From an uncultured Eubacteriales bacterium (GTDB lineage: Bacteria; Bacillota; Clostridia; Monoglobales; Monoglobaceae): DNA of 23,649 bases. Of this stretch, positions 16,813-23,649 are shown piece by piece. The stretch lies in assembly GCA_900550775.1 (NCBI GenBank), contig URTH01000006.1, forward strand, positions 1 through 23,649, written 5' to 3'. A program made the position numbers and the translations under genes. The notes beneath the pieces were generated by a model, which was given only the letters and a program-made list of their open reading frames with translations, was not told the origin of the DNA and did not search any database. Positions within the stretch are counted from its first letter, which is position 1, and each line of letters begins with the position of its first letter.

Positions 16813-17064
16813 TTGCAATATCAAACTCTTGAAAGCCTTCCTCTTGCCCGGGAGGCTTACATATACCGGTTAAACTCTGCCGGAGAAGGCCGCAGACGGC
16901 TTTTGGACTTAGGATTTTCCGTCGGCAGTCCCGTAACAGCGCTGTTTCGCAGCCCGTTTGGCAGCCTGACCGCCTATCGGATTATGGGAAGTATCATCGC
17001 GCTGCGCCCGGAGGACGCAAGCCAGATTTTGATTTGTCCTCCAAAAAGGGAGGCGCTTTTATGA
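16813..17064 (+). CDS. feoA: Ferrous iron transport protein FeoA
   Basis: An 83-residue cytoplasmic SH3-like protein that works with FeoB in Fe(II) uptake. The family core is LLDLGFSVGSPVTALFRSPF, then GSLTAYRIMGSIIALRPEDA. The start is taken as TTG at 16813, 9 bases after a strong AGGAGG. The in-frame GTG at 16804 overlaps that site and is unlikely. Its stop shares an ATGA with the feoB start. A TTG start usually lowers initiation, though the ribosome site here is near-perfect. Confidence 0.9.
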   Translation: MQYQTLESLPLAREAYIYRLNSAGEGRRRLLDLGFSVGSPVTALFRSPFGSLTAYRIMGSIIALRPEDASQILICPPKREALL

Positions 17065-19148
17065 CCGCACCGCAGCGTATCATTTTTGCCGGGAACCCCA
17101 ACGTCGGGAAAAGTACCGTTTTTAACGCGCTGACAGGGCTAAAGCAACACACCGGAAACTGGACCGGGAAAACCGTCAAGCTCGCCTCCGGCACGTTTTG
17201 TGTCCGCGACCGATGCTATGAACTCTGGGATCTTCCCGGCACCTACTCCATCATCTCCAATTCGCCGGAGGAAGAAGTCGCACGGGACGCCATCTGTTTT
17301 CAGGATGCCGCGTACACCGTCATTGTCGCCGATGCGACCTGCCTTGCACGCAATTTAAATCTGGTACTGCAAATTTTAGAGATCACACCGCGCGCCGTGC
17401 TGTGCGTGAATCTGCTCGATGAGGCAAAACGCAAAAACATCCGCATTGATCTTGACGCACTCCGCCGCAGACTCTCGATCCCGGTCATCGGCATCACCGC
17501 CAGAGACCGCACGGATATCCGCCGCCTCAAAAAATTTTTAGCCGGGATCGGCGATGACGATTTTCCGATTTCAAGCACACCGCCGGTTCGCTACTGCGCA
17601 CCGCTGGAGACCGCCATCGAGGTGATGGAGCAGACGCTCTCGCATTTAACCTTTGACCAATTCAGCCGCCGGTTCATGGCGGTAAAGCTGCTGGATAACG
17701 ACCTGAGCGCAGCAAAGCTGATGGATCATTTTGATTTGACCGCAGAGCAGCGAACCACCATTTTAAACGCCGCAAAGGCGCAGCAAAACGCACTCTCCGC
17801 GCAGGGCATGCCGGCCGTTGCACTGCGTGATGAAATCGTCGGCACTTTGGTTGAGACCGCCCGAAATTTAACGGTGCTCTGCACGCATGCCTCTCCAGAC
17901 GGCGCTGCGGCAGCTCCGGCAGCAGCCGACCGGCTGCTGACCTCACGCCGATTCGGCATTCCGATTATGATCGGCTTTTTGGGCGTGTTGCTTTGGCTTA
18001 CCATTTACGGTGCAAACCTTCCGACGCAGCTGCTCATGACCTTTTTCGGCTATATAAAGCCCTATCTTGAAAGCGTGCTGCTTGCCCTCTCGCTGCCGCC
18101 GGTGCTCGTCAGCCTTTTGACCGACGGCGTATACCAGACAACCGCATGGGTCACCGCCGTCATGCTGCCGCCGATGCTCATCTTCTTTCCGCTGTTTACC
18201 TTGCTTGAGGACTTGGGTTTTCTGCCGCGGCTTGCCTTTAATTTAGACGGCTGCTTTCAGTCCGCCGGCTCCTGCGGACGGCAGGCGCTTACCATGTGTA
18301 TGGGACTTGGCTGCAACGCGGTCGGGGTCACCGGCTGCCGCATTATCAGTTCTAAGCGGCAGCGCATGGCAGCCATGCTCACCAACTGCTTTATTCCCTG
18401 CAACGGCCGCTTTTTTATGCTGATTACTCTGTCAACGCTGTTTGTCGGCAATTTGTTTGTTCGGGGTATGCAGTCGATATTTGCCGCGCTTTTTCTGCTG
18501 CTTTTGATTCTGGTCGGCATTATGATGACGCTGCTTGTTACAAAATGGCTGACCGGCTGCCTGAAAGAGAAAAACACCGCCCCGTTTTCTCTGGAACTGC
18601 CGCCGTTTCGGCGGCCGCAGCTTGTCAAAACGCTGACGCGCGCACTGCTGGATCGGACGCTGCATGTCCTATCCCGCGCCGTACGGGTTTCCGCCCCTGC
18701 CGGCGCCATCATCTGGCTGATGGCCAATATAGAGATCGGCGGCCAGAATCTCTTATCGCACTGTGCCTTGTTTTTTGATCCGTTTGCAAGGCTTTTGGGG
18801 CTGGACGGCATGATTCTTATGGCATTTCTGCTCGCACTGCCGGCCAACGAAATCGTCCTGCCGATTCTGCTCATGGGCTATCTTTCCACCGGGCAAATGA
18901 TGGACGCTGCAAGTTTTCAGGGACTGCATGCCCTGCTTTTGGAAAACGGATGGACAGTGCTGACCGCGATAAACGTCATGCTCTTTTCCCTGCTCCATTT
19001 TCCGTGTGCGACCACGCTTTGGACGATTCAAAAAGAAAGCGGCAGCACGGGCATGATGCTGCTTGGATTTTTGATTCCGACCGGTGTCGCAATCCTTGCC
19101 TGTATGCTGACAAACGGACTCTGGCAGCTTGCGGCGCTCATATTCTGA
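17061..19148 (+). CDS. feoB: Ferrous iron transporter FeoB
   Basis: A 695-residue GTPase-coupled inner membrane Fe(II) transporter. The N-terminal G domain has G1 GNPNVGKS (11-18), G2 region HTGNWTGKTV (30-39), G3 DLPG (57-60) and G4 NLLD (117-120). A helical GDI-like domain (to about 270) precedes the membrane domain, which has two Gate regions with the conserved CxxxG-type segments (GLGCNAVGVTGCRI and CFIPCNGRFFML). Usual G2 is HTGNWPGVTV, so proline and valine are replaced here. ATG at 17061 overlaps feoA by ATGA and follows GGGAGG. No feoC gene follows; a terminator does. Confidence 0.95.
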   Translation: MTAPQRIIFAGNPNVGKSTVFNALTGLKQHTGNWTGKTVKLASGTFCVRDRCYELWDLPGTYSIISNSPEEEVARDAICFQDAAYTVIVADATCLARNLNLVLQILEITPRAVLCVNLLDEAKRKNIRIDLDALRRRLSIPVIGITARDRTDIRRLKKFLAGIGDDDFPISSTPPVRYCAPLETAIEVMEQTLSHLTFDQFSRRFMAVKLLDNDLSAAKLMDHFDLTAEQRTTILNAAKAQQNALSAQGMPAVALRDEIVGTLVETARNLTVLCTHASPDGAAAAPAAADRLLTSRRFGIPIMIGFLGVLLWLTIYGANLPTQLLMTFFGYIKPYLESVLLALSLPPVLVSLLTDGVYQTTAWVTAVMLPPMLIFFPLFTLLEDLGFLPRLAFNLDGCFQSAGSCGRQALTMCMGLGCNAVGVTGCRIISSKRQRMAAMLTNCFIPCNGRFFMLITLSTLFVGNLFVRGMQSIFAALFLLLLILVGIMMTLLVTKWLTGCLKEKNTAPFSLELPPFRRPQLVKTLTRALLDRTLHVLSRAVRVSAPAGAIIWLMANIEIGGQNLLSHCALFFDPFARLLGLDGMILMAFLLALPANEIVLPILLMGYLSTGQMMDAASFQGLHALLLENGWTVLTAINVMLFSLLHFPCATTLWTIQKESGSTGMMLLGFLIPTGVAILACMLTNGLWQLAALIF

Positions 19149-19151
19149 TAC

Positions 19152-19178
19152 AAAAAAACCGCGGATTTCCGCGGTTTT
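19152..19178. terminator. Bidirectional terminator between feoB and coaX
   Basis: Arms AAAACCGCGG (19155-19164) and CCGCGGTTTT (19169-19178) with a 4-base loop. On the plus strand the U-tract is TTTT; on the minus strand it is seven T residues (complement of 19152-19158). It lies between two converging genes and serves both, being stronger for coaX. Confidence 0.92.
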
Positions 19179-19188
19179 GTGCGTACAA

Positions 19189-19956
19189 TCAGCAATTTTT
19201 TTCATAAATCAGCCGCAGTCCGTCCAATGTCAGTCTGCGATCCACCACATCAATGGTTTCCGCCTCCTCCGCGGCAAAGCCGGCAAGACCGCCGGTTGCA
19301 ATCACGCGGCAGTCCGGCTGCCCAAGCCTTGCGCGGATCCGTTCGACAATGCCGTCCGTCTGTGCAGCCAGAGCGTAAAAGGCGCCGGCCTGCATCGAAC
19401 CGACCGTGGTTTTTCCGATCAGCGCCGGCGGCTTTTTGATCTCAATTCTCGGAAGCTTTGCCGCACGTTCAAAAAGGGCATCCATCGAAATCTTAAGTCC
19501 CGGCACAATCAGGCCACCCAGATAATCGCCGCGCTGATCGACAACGCAAAAGGTTGTTGCCGTGCCGTAGTCCACCACAATCAGCGGCGCACCGTATTTT
19601 TTTACGGCCGCTACGGCGTTTGCAATCTGATCGGCGCCGACTTCTTTGGGGTCATCGCAGCGGATATTCATCCCGGTTTTAACGCCGGGTCCCACCTCCA
19701 TGATTCTGCAGCCAAGATACCGTTTGATCGCATTTTTCAGCGCATGCATCACCGGCGGCACCACCGAGGACAAAATCACGGCGTCCACGGCTTTGACGTC
19801 CAATTGCTCCGTCTTTAAAAATTGCAGCAGCAGCACGCCGATCTCATCGGAGGCACGGCTCTTTTCCGTTGCCATGCGCCAGCTTCTTCGCAGATTGTCT
19901 CCGTCATACAGGGCAATCACCGTATTGGTATTTCCGACATCCATTGCAAGCAGCAT
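19189..19956 (-). CDS. coaX: Type III pantothenate kinase
   Basis: A 255-residue ASKHA-fold enzyme for the first step of coenzyme A synthesis, phosphorylating pantothenate without feedback inhibition by CoA. Visible: the phosphate loop DVGNTNT (6-12), the pantothenate-site GADQ (107-110, often GADR), DYGTATTF (129-136), and GGLIVPGL (147-154). ATG at 19956 follows GGAGGAGAG. It is 12 bases after the phosphoesterase gene and likely shares its transcript. Length is normal. Confidence 0.96.
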   Translation of the reverse strand: MLLAMDVGNTNTVIALYDGDNLRRSWRMATEKSRASDEIGVLLLQFLKTEQLDVKAVDAVILSSVVPPVMHALKNAIKRYLGCRIMEVGPGVKTGMNIRCDDPKEVGADQIANAVAAVKKYGAPLIVVDYGTATTFCVVDQRGDYLGGLIVPGLKISMDALFERAAKLPRIEIKKPPALIGKTTVGSMQAGAFYALAAQTDGIVERIRARLGQPDCRVIATGGLAGFAAEEAETIDVVDRRLTLDGLRLIYEKNC

Positions 19957-19968
19957 CTTACTCTCCTC

Positions 19969-20427
19969 CTAATTTTCCCTGATATTTGCGCGGATCTTCC
20001 CGTCCGCAATCTCTATGACCGCATAACTGTTCCGAGTGCTGCCGGGATTGATCATGAAAATTCCCTGATGTTCCTGCATATAAGCGCGGTGCGTGTGTCC
20101 GAAAACACAGATGTCCGCGCCTTTGCTTTTCGCCTCGCGCTCTAAATCGCGCAGTGACAATTTTACATGATACTGATGCCCGTGCGTCAAAAAAATCTTT
20201 TTTCCGCCAAAGAAAAACACCTTTTGATACGGATCGCTAAAGACCGAAAAATCATTGTTCCCCACCACGGCCTCCACGGCAAGATCAGGCCAGACCGCAC
20301 GGATGTCATCCACATCCTGTTGCACGTCGCCGGCGTGAATCAAAAGGTCAAACGGCGCTTCCTTTTCCACAATCCGCATGATACTGTTAAAATTTTTATG
20401 AGAATCACTCATCACAACCGCTTTCAT
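19969..20427 (-). CDS. YfcE/MJ0936-type metallophosphoesterase
   Basis: A 152-residue calcineurin-like phosphoesterase of the YfcE/MJ0936 group, which hydrolyses phosphodiesters in vitro with no fixed physiological substrate. All metal-site motifs are present in order: SDSHKN (D8, H10), HAGDVQ, GNND, THGHQY and FGHTHRA, then NPGSTRNS typical of this group. It is cytoplasmic, with no signal peptide. ATG at 20427 follows GGAG. It is the first gene of a unit with coaX. Its 5' leader would contain the whole 276-bp inverted-repeat element. Confidence 0.93.
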   Translation of the reverse strand: MKAVVMSDSHKNFNSIMRIVEKEAPFDLLIHAGDVQQDVDDIRAVWPDLAVEAVVGNNDFSVFSDPYQKVFFFGGKKIFLTHGHQYHVKLSLRDLEREAKSKGADICVFGHTHRAYMQEHQGIFMINPGSTRNSYAVIEIADGKIRANIREN

Positions 20428-20460
20428 GATACGCTCCTGCCCTTCTTCTCTTTCATACTC

Positions 20461-20736
20461 TAGGCATAAGAGAATCGAACCCCACGCGGTTCAAAAAGGC
20501 AAATTTGTCACAATCATGCGTTAAAATGCTCGTCAATACGTCAGTATTGACTGCGCTTTTGCCTTTTCTTGCAAAAAATTTGCTCTTTTTGCACTCGCAG
20601 ACCCAATGCGCCGAAAAATTTTTGTTCAGCCGGTCTTGCAGGGTGAAGCAAGGCTGGCGCCTTGCAAATCCCGAAAGAACGGCTGAGCGGAAATTTAACA
20701 AGCATTGGGCGCATGTGTTCGATTCTCTTATGCCTA
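20461..20736. repeat. 276-bp palindromic element with 20-bp perfect inverted ends (MITE-like or structured leader)
   Basis: The ends, TAGGCATAAGAGAATCGAAC at 20461-20480 and its exact reverse complement at 20717-20736, enclose two internal stem-loop domains. Domain 1: 20489-20507 pairs with 20576-20594 (nearly perfect), topped by a perfect 8-bp hairpin at 20532-20551. Domain 2: CCCAATGC 20602-20609 pairs with GCATTGGG 20702-20709, then 20624-20637 with 20675-20688, capped by GCAAGG-CTGGCG-CCTTGC (20648-20665). The whole thus folds as a three-way junction. Outer dinucleotides are TA at both ends, which fits an 18-bp TIR with a TA target duplication as in IS630/Tc1-mariner-type MITEs. It encodes no plausible protein. 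It sits in the leader of the phosphoesterase gene, 34 bases before its ATG. Confidence 0.8.
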
Positions 20737-20741
20737 ACTTA

Positions 20742-20770
20742 AGTATACCACAAGCAAAAATAATTGTCAC
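20742..20770 (-). promoter_or_regulatory. Promoter of the phosphoesterase-coaX unit, abutting the palindromic element
   Basis: Minus strand GTGACA (20765-20770), 17-base spacer, TATACT (20742-20747); one mismatch in each box. The predicted start is about 20735, at the very edge of the inverted-repeat element, so the transcript would carry all of it as a leader. The rest of the 20737-20828 stretch holds at best a weak plus-strand promoter (TTGTCA at 20764 with a poor -10) for the following cassette. Confidence 0.68.
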
Positions 20771-20828
20771 GAAATTTCTGATTGCCGCATAAATTGTAAG
20801 TAGCAAAGAATCCGGAAGGGGTGTCGTA

Positions 20829-21098
20829 ATGAATATTGAAGACATGATGAAGAACATGAATCCCAAGGCGCTGTCCGATGCAATGCAGCGCATGGGAAAA
20901 ATTTTGGGACCCTCGCAGATGGAACAGGTCAAAAAAGCCATTCAAAGCACTGACAAGGGTACGCTGAACCAAAAGCTGAATCACCTGACCGCCGAGGACT
21001 TAAAACGGGAACTGACGCAAAACCCGGCGCTGGCCAAACAACTTGCCAATAACCCGGAGGTCATGCAAAAAATCAATCAGATTTTTCAGAAAAAATAG
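20829..21098 (+). CDS. Small helical protein, first gene of an unrecognised cassette
   Basis: An 89-residue soluble, helical, charged protein that I cannot name. The N-terminal half (MNIEDMMKNMNPKALSDAMQ, then RMGKILGPSQMEQVKKAIQ) is methionine-rich and amphipathic. The C-terminal half reads LTAEDLKRELTQNPALAKQL, then ANNPEVMQKINQIF. The paired N-P-x-x motifs (QNPAL, NNPEV) loosely recall STI1-type helical repeats, a weak resemblance only. ATG at 20829 follows GGAAGGGG. No signal peptide or membrane helix. It lies 36 bases before the next gene on the same strand. Confidence 0.8.
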   Translation: MNIEDMMKNMNPKALSDAMQRMGKILGPSQMEQVKKAIQSTDKGTLNQKLNHLTAEDLKRELTQNPALAKQLANNPEVMQKINQIFQKK

Positions 21099-21134
21099 TC
21101 CTATTTTCCGCGCTCTTTGAGGGAGGTGAGCATC

Positions 21135-21488
21135 ATGGAAAACGAGTCTTTTGACTTATCCGGAGCGGTTGATATGCTGAAAACCATGTTAGAGGGCGAA
21201 GAGGGTCAGCAGCAGCTGCAAAACATCATGGATATGTTCCGGGGCGATGCGCCGCAGCAGCCCGGCAGCGGAACCGGCGGCATCGATCCCGAAAATTTGG
21301 ATATGGTTTTAAAGCTGCAGCAGGCAATGTCAATGCTCAATCAGCAAAAGTCCAATGACAAAACGCAGCTGCTGCTTGCGCTGCGCCCGTTTTTAAAGCC
21401 GTCCCGGCAGGAAAAGGTCGATCACGCCATGAAACTGATGAAGCTCACCGGGGTACTCTCCGTCATGCGGGATATGCAGGGGGATTGA
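21135..21488 (+). CDS. Small acidic/amphipathic protein, second gene of the cassette
   Basis: A 117-residue protein that I do not recognise. Residues 1-35 are an acidic helix-forming region (SGAVDMLKTMLEGEEGQQQL). A Gly/Pro/Gln linker with PQQPGSGTGG follows at about 40-50. The C-terminal half, from about 52, is helical, with the compact block LLLALRPFLKPSRQEKVDHA, then MKLMKLTGVLSVM. ATG at 21135 follows GGGAGGTGAG; the open frame 6 codons upstream is not preferred. Its stop is 2 bases before the third gene, so the two are coupled. No membrane segment is clear. Confidence 0.8.
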   Translation: MENESFDLSGAVDMLKTMLEGEEGQQQLQNIMDMFRGDAPQQPGSGTGGIDPENLDMVLKLQQAMSMLNQQKSNDKTQLLLALRPFLKPSRQEKVDHAMKLMKLTGVLSVMRDMQGD

Positions 21489-21490
21489 CA

Positions 21491-22039
21491 ATGTATCAGC
21501 GTTATATGACAAATTCCAATCAACAGCCTAAAAAACAGGGAAAGCCCCCTACGGGAGAAATGGGAAGCTTTCGGCAAAACCGGCAAAATCCGACACAGCC
21601 CATGCATTCCCCAAAGCCGCAGCCACGACCGCAGCCGCGTGCCGCCGCACAAAATCGGCAGAATCCCGGCATGGGAAACGGCGCCGGTGTGCCGAATCAT
21701 CCGGGCACTCCCGACCGTTTCGGCGCTTCCGGCCGTTCAGGCGGCGGCGCGCCAAGACCCGGACAAAGCCCCAAACCGCTGCCGGCAATGCCGCCGACAC
21801 CCAACGAGCCGATCCCTAAAAAGCAGACCTTTTCGAGGCGTGACACCATTTTGGGTTTGCTGCCTCCCTCCCTTTACAATCCACGGACAAAAAAGATCCT
21901 CGGCTTTCTCTCTGCCGAGGATTTACTGCTTGCTGCCCTGATTTTTCTCATGCTTGACAGCGGCAAGGAAGAGGATTCCATCATGGTCTATGTCCTTTTA
22001 TACCTGCTTTTGTCCGACTATATTGACCTTCCGTTTTAA
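21491..22039 (+). CDS. Pro/Gln/Arg-rich protein with hydrophobic C-terminus, third gene of the cassette
   Basis: A 182-residue protein I do not recognise. Residues 1-118 are low-complexity and likely disordered, rich in P, Q, R, N and G (SPKPQPRPQPRAAAQNRQNP). Residues 119-138 are a short linker (LLPPSLYNPRTKKILG). Residues 139-182 hold two short hydrophobic segments divided by a charged turn: AEDLLLAALIFLMLDSGKEE, then MVYVLLYLLLSDYIDL. I recall short clostridial proteins of unknown role with a similar EDLLL-ALIFLLL tail, but this is not a search result. ATG at 21491 follows AGGGGG; an in-frame TTG at 21485 is less likely. A terminator hairpin follows. Confidence 0.8.
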   Translation: MYQRYMTNSNQQPKKQGKPPTGEMGSFRQNRQNPTQPMHSPKPQPRPQPRAAAQNRQNPGMGNGAGVPNHPGTPDRFGASGRSGGGAPRPGQSPKPLPAMPPTPNEPIPKKQTFSRRDTILGLLPPSLYNPRTKKILGFLSAEDLLLAALIFLMLDSGKEEDSIMVYVLLYLLLSDYIDLPF

Positions 22040-22046
22040 AAATCCA

Positions 22047-22082
22047 AACAGGCATCTTAAGGATTTCCCGAAGATGCCTGTT
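22047..22082. terminator. Terminator hairpin between the small-gene cassette and htpG
   Basis: A perfect 12-bp stem (22047-22058 with 22071-22082, core CAGGCATCTT/AAGATGCCTG) with a 12-base loop lies between converging genes. Plus-strand T residues follow after a gap (GTTTCATCGTTTTTT). On the minus strand TTTGGATTTTT follows. It probably works in both directions, with an imperfect U-tract on each side. Confidence 0.8.
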
Positions 22083-22095
22083 GTTTCATCGTTTT

Positions 22096-23649
22096 TTAGC
22101 CGATCAGATCGCAGGCGTCATCCACAAACGCCGTCGTATTCTCCACCGGCATTCCCTCCATCAGCAATGCGCAGCTATAAAGGACATTCGTCAGCTTTTC
22201 CAATCTTTCCCGATCCTTTTCGGCCTGTTTCAGCGTCTCATAAACCGGGTGATTCAAATTGATCTCCAGCACCCTCTGCGCACGCATCATACCGCCGGCA
22301 TTGGGCATCGCATTCAGCGTTTTTTCCATATCGAGTGAAATTTCACCCTCGCTGCTCATGCAGACCGGGTGCGACTTTAACTTGGCAGAAGCCTTCACCT
22401 TTGCCACCTTGTCGCCCAAAATTTCTTTCATGGAAGAGAGCAGATCCTTGTTTTCTTCCTCTGCAACAGCCTCTGCCGCCTTTGCCGTCTCGTCCTCCAG
22501 ACCAAGATCAGCAGCCGAAACCGACTTAAACTCCTTATCCGCATACTTACCTAAGATTTTAATTGCGAACTCATCCACATCCTCAGTAAAGTAAAGTACC
22601 TCATAGCCCTTCTCCTTTACCATCTCCGTCTGCGGCATATGATCGATCTGATCCACGGTTTCACCGCATGCGTAGTAGATGCAGGACTGATCCTCTTTCA
22701 TTCGGGATACGTATTCTTTTAAGGTAACCAGCTTCTTCTCCGCCGATGAGGAGAACATCACCAGGTCAACCAAAAAGTCCTTTTCGGCGCCGTAATGGTC
22801 GTACATACCGAACTTTAACGGACGTTTAAAGTTTTCATAAAACTTTTCATAAGCGTCACGTTCTTTTTCCTGCATGGCAAGAAGCTCGCTCTTGATCTTC
22901 TTTTTCAGGTGCGCCGCGATGGTTTTAAGCTGGCGGTCATGCTGCAAAATCTCCCGCGAGATATTCAGCGACAGATCCGCCGAGTCCACCAGACCCTTGA
23001 CAAATCCGAAATAATCCGGCAGCAAATCCTCACACTTATCCATAATCAAAACGCCGTTGGTGTAAAGCTGCAGGCCGCGCTTAAACTCCTTGGTATAGTA
23101 ATCAAAGGGCGGTCTGGACGGAATAAACATCAGCGCATGATAGCTGACTGCGCCGTCCGCGCTGGTGTGAATCACCCGAAGCGGATCCTCAAAATCAAAG
23201 AATTTTTCCTTATAGAAGTTGTTGTAGTCCTCCGGCTTCAGTTCCGATTTGTTCCGTCTCCAAAGCGGAACCATGCTGTTTAACGTATCATCCTCCTGGT
23301 AGGACTCATATTCCGGCTGCGCGTCCTCGCCCTCCGGCTGCTTCTCTTTCAGCTTTTGCTTGGTAACCAGCATCTTGATCGGGTACTTGATATAATCCGA
23401 GTAGGTCTTAACCAGATTTCTGAGCGTGTACTCCTGCAAATACTGATCGTAATTCTCGTCCTCGGTGTTCGGCTTTAGCCGCAGCGTAATCTCCGTCCCG
23501 GTCTGCTCCATGGTGCATGGTTCGATATCGTAGCCGTCCGCACCCTTTGAGGTCCAGCAATACGCCTGCTCTTCACCGAATTTACGGCTCTTTACGGTAA
23601 CCTCCTCCGCCACCATAAACGCCGCATAAAAGCCTACGCCAAACTGGCC
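22096..23649 (-). CDS. htpG: Molecular chaperone HtpG (Hsp90), N-terminus beyond right edge
   Basis: The final 517 residues of bacterial Hsp90, an ATP-dependent dimeric chaperone. The visible frame opens at the right edge with GQFGVGFYAAF, the glycine-rich ATP-lid motif, so roughly the first 110 residues, with the catalytic glutamate and most of the nucleotide pocket, lie outside. The middle domain shows VPLWRRNKSELKPEDYNNFY, LQLYTNGVLIMD and LVDSADLSLNISREILQ with the conserved catalytic-loop arginine. The C-terminal dimerisation domain ends NTTAFVDDACDLIG before the stop. An acidic linker (AEAVAEEENKD) is normal for clostridial HtpG. No frameshift is seen. Confidence 0.97.
   Translation of the reverse strand, partial: GQFGVGFYAAFMVAEEVTVKSRKFGEEQAYCWTSKGADGYDIEPCTMEQTGTEITLRLKPNTEDENYDQYLQEYTLRNLVKTYSDYIKYPIKMLVTKQKLKEKQPEGEDAQPEYESYQEDDTLNSMVPLWRRNKSELKPEDYNNFYKEKFFDFEDPLRVIHTSADGAVSYHALMFIPSRPPFDYYTKEFKRGLQLYTNGVLIMDKCEDLLPDYFGFVKGLVDSADLSLNISREILQHDRQLKTIAAHLKKKIKSELLAMQEKERDAYEKFYENFKRPLKFGMYDHYGAEKDFLVDLVMFSSSAEKKLVTLKEYVSRMKEDQSCIYYACGETVDQIDHMPQTEMVKEKGYEVLYFTEDVDEFAIKILGKYADKEFKSVSAADLGLEDETAKAAEAVAEEENKDLLSSMKEILGDKVAKVKASAKLKSHPVCMSSEGEISLDMEKTLNAMPNAGGMMRAQRVLEINLNHPVYETLKQAEKDRERLEKLTNVLYSCALLMEGMPVENTTAFVDDACDLIG

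Noticed and set aside
20532-20551. Hairpin considered as part of a CRISPR-like repeat
   Set aside because: There is no periodic repeat-spacer pattern anywhere in the window; the hairpin belongs to the single palindromic element.
20453-20941. Minus-strand open frame (162 codons) across the palindromic element and into the first cassette gene
   Set aside because: It crosses the promoter, the element and an opposing real gene; no ribosome site or family resemblance.

Overview
The window reads as an ordinary chromosomal segment of a low-to-mid GC Gram-positive anaerobe of class Clostridia, most likely the Oscillospiraceae/Ruminococcaceae side. Grounds: strong GGAGG ribosome binding sites, near-consensus sigma-A promoters, the Firmicutes order yybS-gdpP-rplI-dnaB, a ylxM-ffh pair, a MazG-like small protein typical of Clostridia, and the L27 form without a cleavable N-terminal extension. 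The family-level assignment is an inference from protein style; no search was run.

Layout. 1-1793 (minus): ylxM-ffh of the signal recognition particle, with ffh cut off by the left edge; the promoter has a perfect dyad at the start point. 1864-3138 (minus): the ribosome-assembly GTPase obg. 3279-4085 (minus): rplU-rpmA with promoter, leader and terminator. 4115-16628 (minus): a very compact run of thirteen genes. From promoter to end these are a MazG-like protein, yybS, gdpP, rplI, dnaB, tilS, hpt, a small membrane protein, a PLP aminotransferase, trpS, tagO, mnaA and a DUF3783 protein; many stop and start codons overlap or touch. 16737-19178 (plus): feoA-feoB for ferrous iron uptake, divergent from the previous run and closed by a bidirectional terminator. 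19189-20427 (minus): coaX and a YfcE-type phosphoesterase. 20428-20828: a 401-base gap holding a 276-bp palindromic element with 20-bp perfect inverted ends. 20829-22039 (plus): a cassette of three small unrecognised genes. 22096-23649 (minus): htpG, whose start lies beyond the right edge.

Most genes are housekeeping: protein targeting, ribosome assembly, replication, tRNA modification and charging, c-di-AMP turnover, purine salvage, CoA synthesis, and envelope glycan initiation (TagO plus MnaA give undecaprenyl-PP-GlcNAc and UDP-ManNAc). The least explained parts are (a) the structured inverted-repeat element that fills the 5' leader of the phosphoesterase-coaX unit, directly downstream of a good promoter, (b) the three-gene small-protein cassette beside it, and (c) the dyad at the ylxM start point. 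No tRNA, rRNA, CRISPR array, prophage or transposase gene was seen.
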